A stretch of DNA of 64,000 nucleotides from JANLIQ01 sp964358205 (GTDB lineage Bacteria > Patescibacteriota > UBA1384 > 2-12-FULL-50-11): NCBI GenBank assembly GCA_964358205.1, contig CAYHNZ010000001.1, positions 6,991 to 70,990 on the forward strand. The letters are read 5' to 3'. Positions 52,773-59,048 of this stretch are shown in pieces (the stretch's first letter is position 1; every line of letters starts with the position of its first letter). The notes beneath the pieces are model-generated. The model had not been told where the DNA came from. It made no database searches and saw nothing but the letters and a program-made list of their open reading frames with translations. Made by a program: the position numbers and the translations under genes.

Positions 52773-52813
52773 AATCCCCCGCAAGTGAGGTATATCAACC
52801 TCGTGCCGGAGAT
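52773..52813 (-). terminator. Terminator of the SDR-like gene
   Basis: CACGAGGTTGATATACCTC stem followed by CGGGGGATTTTTTG on the minus strand. It may also serve the convergent plus-strand gene. Confidence 0.6.
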
Positions 52814-52832
52814 TCTTCTTGAACCAAAGATA

Positions 52833-53966
52833 TCATTTACCTGGCAGGCTGTCAATAGTCACAGACCCCAATTTCTCGGCGACTAATTCCCAGGGGTTAG
52901 TAAAGCGGTGATTGCCAACACATTTTTGGAGCTCCCGAAAATTTTCAAAGTTACACTCGCTTTTTAGATAGTCGCCCAGATCTTTGTTGGTGCTACTTAT
53001 ATAGGCCAGAGTTTGTTTGCAAGAAACAGACTCCGCAAAGGCTTTTCTGAATTCACTCTCATTTTGGCAGTTGTCCTTTAGGATGATTGAACCCAGGATC
53101 AAATCTCGAGTCAGAGACGGCGGGCCGAGATTACCAGTTGCAATAATAGAATCGACACTGGAGGCTTTCTCCATTTTCTCAAGCAGAGAATCTCTGATCT
53201 CTAGGTCTTCTTCATCTTGAGAGACAATGGTTTGGTTGAGGGCTTTAATTACATCGTAGGAGGATGAGTGTTTCTCCTCCATCTCTTCTTCTTCGATGAC
53301 TGAAAAAACTTTTTCGGCGATCTTTTCGGCAGTGGTGAAACCCATAAAGGCAGTGAGAATTGCCAGCTCATTATAGGTGTAATCGCCGTTTTCCCCACCA
53401 TCGGAAGTGACGACTTTCACTCCGTCCAAGCTCTTTTTCGTAAAACTATCTTGGAAAATCGCGAGACCAGGCTTAATTTCGGAAACCTTGTGGTTATTAT
53501 CGCCGAAGGATCGAGAGAGCAGGGTTAACAAGATCGTGCATATGCCCGCATACGAGGCTTTGTAAAATAGGGGTAGATTGCTAAGTTTCTCCCCGTGACT
53601 AAATGGTACATTCATTCCCATTCCACCAGACCCGGTTGTTCCAACCTGAATATAGTGAACTTCCTTCAACTTTTTCAGAACTGGATAGAGGCCTACGTGA
53701 AATTTGGTGATGTCAGTTAGATTGTCGTGTGATTTGCGGAAAAATATCGTGGCGATATTTAAGCAGTTGACGATCACATTTGGAGTGATTTTATCGACTA
53801 TTTCTGCTAAGCTGTCGAGATTTAAAACATCAAGTTGTATGGAATCAATATCTTGTGAGCTGAACTTCTTAAGATCAGCTCCGGTTACCTCGTAACCTTT
53901 TTCCAATCCAATCTCGCAAATCTTTCTGCCAACAGATCCCGCTCCACCCAAGACCAGTATTTTCAT
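52833..53966 (-). CDS. NAD(P)-binding epimerase/saccharopine-reductase-like protein
   Basis: 377 residues. The N-terminal Rossmann motif is MKILVLGGAGSVGRKICEIG, with VTGADLKKF after strand 2 (acidic residue suggesting NAD) and NVIVNCLNIAT. A GTTGSGGMGMNVPFSHGEKL stretch follows, as in extended SDR or saccharopine-dehydrogenase-like proteins. The C-terminal half (EEEEMEEKHSSSYDVIKALN onward) is helical and unmatched. It is divergent from the PaaK-like gene with only 53 bases between the start codons, and both -10 boxes sit 7 bases from their starts. The two are therefore probably coexpressed. Confidence 0.7.
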   Translation of the reverse strand: MKILVLGGAGSVGRKICEIGLEKGYEVTGADLKKFSSQDIDSIQLDVLNLDSLAEIVDKITPNVIVNCLNIATIFFRKSHDNLTDITKFHVGLYPVLKKLKEVHYIQVGTTGSGGMGMNVPFSHGEKLSNLPLFYKASYAGICTILLTLLSRSFGDNNHKVSEIKPGLAIFQDSFTKKSLDGVKVVTSDGGENGDYTYNELAILTAFMGFTTAEKIAEKVFSVIEEEEMEEKHSSSYDVIKALNQTIVSQDEEDLEIRDSLLEKMEKASSVDSIIATGNLGPPSLTRDLILGSIILKDNCQNESEFRKAFAESVSCKQTLAYISSTNKDLGDYLKSECNFENFRELQKCVGNHRFTNPWELVAEKLGSVTIDSLPGK

Positions 53967-54019
53967 CGGCCTAATTGTACATCTTGTTAGATAGGGGTAA
54001 AAATAATAAAGTCAAGGTA

Positions 54020-55489
54020 ATGAAACTAAAGACCATTACGGGGGAAGCAAAGATTCAAACCCATGAGACCGAGGGGATAATTCCCGGGTTTCAACATGCT
54101 TTGACTTTATTCAAGCAAGCGTCAATCAATGTCCCGGCATATAAGGCTTTTTTGAAAAGTCACGGAGTGGATCCTAAAAAAATCAACACTCCAACTGACT
54201 TTTCCCGACTCCCCATAATTACCAAGGAGAATTACCTAAAGAAGTATCCGCTACAGGAATTGATGTGGCAGAGAGGAGTTAGCGACGCTCGGATGATATC
54301 GGCTAGTTCAGGGTCGAGCGGACAACCGTTTTTTTGGCCAAGAGGCAATCAAAGCGTTGAAGACTCGGTCGTGATACTGGACGAGCTGTTAGACAAGACC
54401 TTTCAGACCAAAACCAAAGAGACACTGTGTATCAACGCCTTTGCCATGGGGACATGGATTGCCGGTACTTATATGAATTCGGCAATGTGGCGATTGGCTG
54501 ATTTAGGGCATCGGATAGTCACCATTACGCCCGGAATTACCAAAGAGGAAATTGCTCGCGAACTTGAAGTGTTGGGACCAACTTTTCAGCAGGTTCTAAT
54601 TATGGGTTATCCACCTTTCGTCAAAGATGTCGTCGATTATGCGAAAACCCGTAATATTAAACTCGCTCGACTCGATATAAAGTGCTTATTGGCCGGTGAG
54701 AACTTTTCCGAGCAATGGCGAGACTACATTCTAGCGAGGATTGGCAAGAAGAACCAACCAGAATCAACTCTGGGGATGTATGGAACTGCGGATGCGGGAA
54801 TAGTTGGTACAGAAACACCCTTATCGATATTTATCAGAAGACTCTCTGCCGATGACCGCCGACTGTACGAAGCTCTTTTCGGTAACGACTCTATTTTGCC
54901 AACTCTGGTTCAATACAATCCCGATCTTCGTTATGCAGAAGAGATCGACGGTAAAATCATCTTCACAACCGACAACTCCTTGCCCCTGATAAGATATGAG
55001 ATATTAGACGAAGGCAGAGTCTTGACACCGAGTATGGTTAATAACGTACTTGGCCGGTTTGGAAAGAGAATCCCAGCTGAAATGAAACCATTTTCTGACA
55101 ACCCATACATTGCCCTCTATGGAAGACAGGATGTGGCGGCGACATTCTACGCCCTAAATATTTATCCAGAGAATGTTAAATATGGGCTAGAGATTCCAGC
55201 TCTTCAAGCAATTGTGACGGGGAAATTCGTCATTAAGGCCGAATTCGACGACACAACACAAACGCAGGCGTTAGACTTAAGTGTCGAGCTCCAGCCGGGA
55301 GTAAAACCAGACCAAAAGATCGAGAGGAAAATATTTAAAGCGGTTGTCGACAGTTTAGTGCAGAACAACAGCGAATACAGCAAGTTATACCAGGAGATTG
55401 GCAAGAAGGCGGAGCCGATCGTGCATCTGATGGAGCAAGGGAATCCGGATTTCAAGCCAGGAATTAAGCACCGTTGGTTTAAGAAATGA
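54020..55489 (+). CDS. PaaK-like (phenylacetate-CoA ligase family) adenylate-forming enzyme
   Basis: 489 residues from the ATG at 54020, seven bases after TAAAGT. PIITKENYLKKYPLQELM, then ISASSGSSGQPFFWPRGNQ (the Ser/Gly-rich nucleotide loop), STLGMYGTADAGIVGTETPL (acid residue region), LPLIRYEILDEGRV and the C-terminal GRQDVAATFYALNIYPENVK match the PaaK/F390-synthetase-like branch of the ANL superfamily. It should activate a carboxylic acid as an acyl-adenylate. The substrate is unknown. Its last 15 codons are duplicated at 56.77 kb. It is part of the cluster with ThiF-like and nitroreductase-like genes. Confidence 0.82.
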   Translation: MKLKTITGEAKIQTHETEGIIPGFQHALTLFKQASINVPAYKAFLKSHGVDPKKINTPTDFSRLPIITKENYLKKYPLQELMWQRGVSDARMISASSGSSGQPFFWPRGNQSVEDSVVILDELLDKTFQTKTKETLCINAFAMGTWIAGTYMNSAMWRLADLGHRIVTITPGITKEEIARELEVLGPTFQQVLIMGYPPFVKDVVDYAKTRNIKLARLDIKCLLAGENFSEQWRDYILARIGKKNQPESTLGMYGTADAGIVGTETPLSIFIRRLSADDRRLYEALFGNDSILPTLVQYNPDLRYAEEIDGKIIFTTDNSLPLIRYEILDEGRVLTPSMVNNVLGRFGKRIPAEMKPFSDNPYIALYGRQDVAATFYALNIYPENVKYGLEIPALQAIVTGKFVIKAEFDDTTQTQALDLSVELQPGVKPDQKIERKIFKAVVDSLVQNNSEYSKLYQEIGKKAEPIVHLMEQGNPDFKPGIKHRWFKK

Positions 55490-55515
55490 ACGAGGAATAC
55501 GAGCCGATATTCTTC
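55445..55515 (+). repeat. 71-bp direct repeat, copy A (PaaK end plus ThiF start)
   Basis: The segment encodes the last residues of the PaaK-like protein (PDFKPGIKHRWFKK) and then ATGAACGAGGAATACGAGCC, a truncated start of the ThiF-like gene that stops after MNEEYEPIFF. It aligns over 71 bases with 56770-56840, with about nine or ten mismatches by hand count. Confidence 0.8.
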
Positions 55516-55527
55516 TAAATAAAACGA

Positions 55528-56097
55528 ATGAATAAGCCTCAATTACAAATAATTAATTCCAAAGTTTACAATAATACTATCCGCCTCTGGCTGGGTCGAG
55601 ACGATTATTTAAGTCACGACGAGCTCGATGAGTATTGCGTCGCGCTCAAGACAGAGTGGAACAAGGGCGGCGATACATTTATAGAGTTAATGATAAAGTG
55701 CTTGGGATGGCCGTGGGCTGAAGATGTAGTTAAATGTTATGTCACCGGCACTCGAGCCAGCTTTTCTAGTCCGTTGACCGTCGGGTACAAGAAAAATATT
55801 AATTTAGCGCTGAATGTATTAACTCACGAGCTTATCCATTGCTATATCAGTCAGCACATTCCCGAGCTTCGGAAGAAAATTGACGATTTCTACGCTGAAT
55901 ATTCGAACGAAAATCGATTGACCCAAAATCATATTATGGTTCATGCTATTCACGAATATATTTACCGTAACACAAGCAGAGTTGAAGAATTGGAAGCAGA
56001 TATTAAGAGTTGCCAGTCAGCACCAGACTACGCCAAATCTTGGGAGATTGTTGGTCGAGTCGGCTATCAAGAGGTTGTAAAGAAAATAGCCCGCTGA
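55528..56097 (+). CDS. Predicted zinc metallopeptidase-like protein (HExxH)
   Basis: 189 residues. The zincin motif is NLALNVLTHELIHCYISQHI; a possible third ligand lies in HIMVHAIHEYIYR. There is no signal peptide, so it is cytoplasmic. The family resembles small SprT/minimal-gluzincin-like proteins but cannot be named with confidence. TAAATA ends six bases before the ATG. The gene lies between the two copies of the 71-bp repeat, so it appears to have been inserted between the PaaK-like and ThiF-like genes. Confidence 0.6.
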   Translation: MNKPQLQIINSKVYNNTIRLWLGRDDYLSHDELDEYCVALKTEWNKGGDTFIELMIKCLGWPWAEDVVKCYVTGTRASFSSPLTVGYKKNINLALNVLTHELIHCYISQHIPELRKKIDDFYAEYSNENRLTQNHIMVHAIHEYIYRNTSRVEELEADIKSCQSAPDYAKSWEIVGRVGYQEVVKKIAR

Positions 56098-56141
56098 GAT
56101 TTTGGTCTCAAGGGGCTAAGGGTGTTCGGAGCGGGTTGTTG

Positions 56142-56618
56142 CTACGCTCCCGTGCAACGACTGGTGCAACCGCCTTCGCCGCTACCACCGTCACCGCCGC
56201 ATTCGCTGGGAGTGCTACAGTCACCGGCCTTGCCTTGTGGCCAGTAGATTGGATTCAGTTTGCCGAAGCGTAGGCGGAGTGCGGTCAGAGTCCGTTTGTA
56301 AGCGGACTTAGCTGGTTCATCGCTCGGAGAGTGGTGGATGAACTGGCTGAAGTGTTGCGTACAGAACTTGGCGTATTCCTGCGTGTGGAGGACGAAGCTG
56401 TGCCACATCTCGTCAATGATGAGAGATGGCGCATGTGTCTTGTCGGGCTTTTCAGCACAAACGATGAGGAATTTCTTGCACTCCTCGAACTGCTGGCGTG
56501 CTTCTGGTTCGGAAACTTCATATTTCCGACAAAAGTTCATGATGAGTAGGGGAGGAGGTTGATAAGCCATCACCTCCTCTGCGTTGACGATGTTAACGGT
56601 GCTTAATACAGTAGCCAT
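56142..56618 (-). CDS. Glycine-rich-domain-like protein with Gly/Cys-rich tail
   Basis: 158 residues. The core LIIDEMWHSFVLHTQEYAKF then CTQHFSQFIHHSP has the D-x2-W-H...F-C...I-H-H pattern of uncharacterised glycine-rich-domain proteins. The final 28 residues (GDCSTPSECGGDGGSGEGGC then TSRCTGA) are Gly/Ser/Thr/Cys-rich, like the core region of some modified peptides. GAGGA precedes the ATG. It lies in the segment bounded by the 71-bp repeats, antiparallel to its neighbours. It could be a substrate of the nearby ThiF/nitroreductase pair, or simply a metal- or carbohydrate-binding protein. The role is unknown. Confidence 0.6.
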   Translation of the reverse strand: MATVLSTVNIVNAEEVMAYQPPPLLIMNFCRKYEVSEPEARQQFEECKKFLIVCAEKPDKTHAPSLIIDEMWHSFVLHTQEYAKFCTQHFSQFIHHSPSDEPAKSAYKRTLTALRLRFGKLNPIYWPQGKAGDCSTPSECGGDGGSGEGGCTSRCTGA

Positions 56619-56708
56619 TTAGGTATCCTCGTATTTTTTCTCAAAGAAGGATCCTTGAGAAGCTCAAGATACAACTTTATTAATTCATAATCAATAGTTT
56701 AACCCCAA

Positions 56709-56742
56709 GTCAGCCATTTTATGCTAGTCTAAAGGCAAGATG
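56709..56742 (+). repeat. Dispersed promoter-like repeat, copy 4 (diverged)
   Basis: AAGTCAGCCATTTTATGCTA then GTCTAAAGGCAAGATG aligns with copy 2 (AGTCATTTTCTGGTAATCTG then GGGGTAAGATG). TAGTCT lies nine bases before the ATG at 56740. Confidence 0.5.
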
Positions 56743-56814
56743 TCGTCATTTCTAAAGGAAATTCTCTTCCCGGATTTTAAGCCAGGAGTTAAGCATCGTT
56801 GGTTTAAGCGATGA
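56740..56814 (+). CDS. 24-aa frame overlapping the ThiF-like start
   Basis: The peptide MSSFLKEILFPDFKPG then VKHRWFKR ends in a near copy of the PaaK-like C-terminus, and its TGA overlaps the ThiF ATG (ATGA). It probably marks the remains of a second PaaK-like gene left by duplication. It has its own -10 box and keeps the coupling to ThiF, so it may still be translated. Confidence 0.4.
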   Translation: MSSFLKEILFPDFKPGVKHRWFKR

Positions 56815-56840
56815 ACGAGGAATATGAGCCGAGATTTTTT
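56770..56840 (+). repeat. 71-bp direct repeat, copy B
   Basis: Counterpart of 55445-55515. It contains the PaaK-like 3' end and the true start of the ThiF-like gene. Confidence 0.8.
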
Positions 56841-57974
56841 CAGTCTCGTGAACATTCTGATGTCAAGGAGCTTATTAAGGAAGGAAAAATTCGTGAGGTT
56901 ATTGATAATCTTTCAGAAGAGCTGGAGAATCTATTTCGCATAAACTTTCCCTTCATAACCCCCGCTACCCCAGAGTACATCACTACTTTTCAGAAGTTTC
57001 TCGGTAGATATCTGAACGGGAAGAAAGAAGCTGAGGTTGGGGTTTGGGCTTACTATCCTTGGAAGCAAACTTTGGTTCACTTACCCGAAAGTGCAGACTT
57101 CTTTAAACTAAGAACTTCCAGAAACAAATTTTTAATAAATAATGAAGAACAGCAGAAGTTCTATAGCTCAAAGATAGGTATAGCTGGTCTCAGTGTTGGA
57201 CTCGCAGCCGTAAACTCACTCGTGTTATCAGGCGGTGGTGGGCAAATGAGAATCGCGGATTTTGATAATCTATCCATTACAAATTTGAATAGATTGCACT
57301 CATCGGTATGTGATTTGAACAGAAGTAAAGCAGCTATTGCCGCAAGAAAGGTTTACGAAATAAATCCTTTTCAAGTTCTCGAAGTCTTCCGGGATGGAAT
57401 AACAACAAAGAACATAAGCAAGTTTTTTGGGAGGGGGAGTGATAAACTCGACATTTTTATTGAGGAGATAGATGATATTAAGCTGAAAATAGACACGCGA
57501 ATCTGGGCTAGAAAACTAAAGATACCTGTCGTTATGGCTACAGACAACGGAGATAATGCAATCATTGATGTGGAAAGATTTGATTTGGAGCCTAATCGGA
57601 AGTTGTTTCACGGTAGAATTGAGGAATCAAAGCTCCTAAGCGTTGGGGAGAACCTTGGAATGACGGAGAGAATAAGGCTAGCTAGCGCAATCGTTGGAGC
57701 AGATATTACTCCGAGGACACGCATGTCGCTCACTATGGTGGGAACAAAAATACCAGCATGGCCCCAGTTAGGCAATGCAGCAACCCTCTCTGGTGTGGCG
57801 GTGAGCTACGTTTCAAGAAGAATACTTACGGGGTTAAGTATGCCCTCTGGTAGGTATGAAGTATCGCTTGACGAGAAACTTGATCCCACCTACTTCAGAG
57901 GTTCATCTGTACAAGAGAGGGAAATAGACAGAAAAGAGTTCATTTTTACGCTTGGTAAAATATTCGGGAGTTAA
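56811..57974 (+). CDS. ThiF/E1-like adenylyltransferase
   Basis: 387 residues. After an unmatched 115-residue N-terminal part comes the E1 Rossmann domain: SKIGIAGLSVGLAAVNSLVL, then MRIADFDNLSITNLNRLHSS with the D-x-D...N-L-N-R signature, and SKAAIAARKVYEINPF. LKIPVVMATDNGDNAIIDVE follows. No CxxC zinc pair is evident. Such enzymes adenylate a C-terminal carboxylate or peptide. The nitroreductase-like gene follows after six bases. The two together mimic the fused ThiF-nitroreductase proteins known from actinobacteria (Rv1355c type). AGA/AGG and ATA codons are frequent, unlike the upstream half of the window, suggesting acquisition. Confidence 0.8.
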   Translation: MNEEYEPRFFQSREHSDVKELIKEGKIREVIDNLSEELENLFRINFPFITPATPEYITTFQKFLGRYLNGKKEAEVGVWAYYPWKQTLVHLPESADFFKLRTSRNKFLINNEEQQKFYSSKIGIAGLSVGLAAVNSLVLSGGGGQMRIADFDNLSITNLNRLHSSVCDLNRSKAAIAARKVYEINPFQVLEVFRDGITTKNISKFFGRGSDKLDIFIEEIDDIKLKIDTRIWARKLKIPVVMATDNGDNAIIDVERFDLEPNRKLFHGRIEESKLLSVGENLGMTERIRLASAIVGADITPRTRMSLTMVGTKIPAWPQLGNAATLSGVAVSYVSRRILTGLSMPSGRYEVSLDEKLDPTYFRGSSVQEREIDRKEFIFTLGKIFGS

Positions 57975-57980
57975 TAAAAG

Positions 57981-58997
57981 ATGTCAATTATAAATCCCTG
58001 GTTGATCGAAGAGAAGGATTTCGCAGCGGCTAAAGATCTTAGGAGCCAGATAAACTTCTGGTTGAAATACGCCGTATTAGCGGCATCTGCGCACAATACC
58101 CAACCTTGGGGCTGTATCTTTAGAGACAACTCCCTAATTGTATATAGGGACGAAGATCGAACTCTTGGAAGCGATCAAACTACTAGATTGGCTCATATAG
58201 GTATAGGAGCGTTTATCGAAAATCTATCCATCGCATCAAAAAGCTGGGGGTATGAACCCAAAATACACATTACTGCTTTCTATCCTAATGAGTTAGAGAT
58301 AGCTCATATTTCATTCGAGAAGGCCGTAGAAACTACAGGGAGAGATGATCTCGAGTTGTTCAAAGCAATAACCTCTAGACACACCAACAGGGGTCTCTAT
58401 GTGCCAGGAAAGCTAGATGAATCCCTACTAAATAAAATTGCAACTGACAAAGAAGGTACCGCCAAATCTTTTGTAATTACTGAGGAAAGTGGGAGAAAAC
58501 GGATCGGAGAGCTGGTAGCAAAAGGCACCGACATAGCGCTATCGCTGCCCTTTATGAAAAGAGAGTTGGCAAGTTTTATTTATTCCTCAAGCAAGCCTAG
58601 GGAAATAGGAATGCCAATAGAGTCAATGATTCCGGGTCAACTCAAGAACTTTATAAGACCAGAAACTGCAATAAAATATATGAATCCCGAATCGCTTGCT
58701 AGGGAAAATTTGAAAAAATATTCCCAAGCCCCCGCATTAGTAATAGTGGGAACTTATGAGGATGACCCTACGGCATGGATTGATGCGGGCAGACTCATGC
58801 AACGAACCTTACTTAGAGCAGCTGCAAAGGGCTACAGCCATGATATAGCAGCGGGACCTATTGAGATACCTACACTCCTTCCCATTCTCAGACAAGAGAT
58901 ACAACCCGATACAAGGCCTCAATTACTATTCAGAATCGGTCGAGCCGAAAAGTCTTCGTTATCAGTTAGCTCTGGTAGGAAAGCCGTAATAGTTTAA
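57981..58997 (+). CDS. Acg-like nitroreductase-family FMN protein
   Basis: 338 residues. LKYAVLAASAHNTQPWGCIF is the typical FMN-binding opening of nitroreductases. ARLAHI-type sequence is present as TTRLAHIGIGAFIENLSIAS, then FKAITSRHTNRGLYVPGKLD. Later, APALVIVGTYEDDPTAWIDA and GRLMQRTLLRAAAKGYSHDI complete the Acg/putative-nitroreductase pattern. It would bind FMN and oxidise or reduce a small molecule or peptide. It is tightly linked to the ThiF-like gene. Codon use is AT-rich like its neighbour. Confidence 0.8.
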   Translation: MSIINPWLIEEKDFAAAKDLRSQINFWLKYAVLAASAHNTQPWGCIFRDNSLIVYRDEDRTLGSDQTTRLAHIGIGAFIENLSIASKSWGYEPKIHITAFYPNELEIAHISFEKAVETTGRDDLELFKAITSRHTNRGLYVPGKLDESLLNKIATDKEGTAKSFVITEESGRKRIGELVAKGTDIALSLPFMKRELASFIYSSSKPREIGMPIESMIPGQLKNFIRPETAIKYMNPESLARENLKKYSQAPALVIVGTYEDDPTAWIDAGRLMQRTLLRAAAKGYSHDIAAGPIEIPTLLPILRQEIQPDTRPQLLFRIGRAEKSSLSVSSGRKAVIV

Positions 58998-59048
58998 CTT
59001 ATTGCCAGTTCTTAGATCTGTCGGGTTCGTATGTGGTAGGCTAATCTT

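Noticed and set aside
55445..58997. Thiazole/oxazole-modified microcin cluster
   Set aside because: ThiF-like and nitroreductase-like genes and a Gly/Cys-rich tail are present, but there is no YcaO cyclodehydratase, so the class cannot be assigned.
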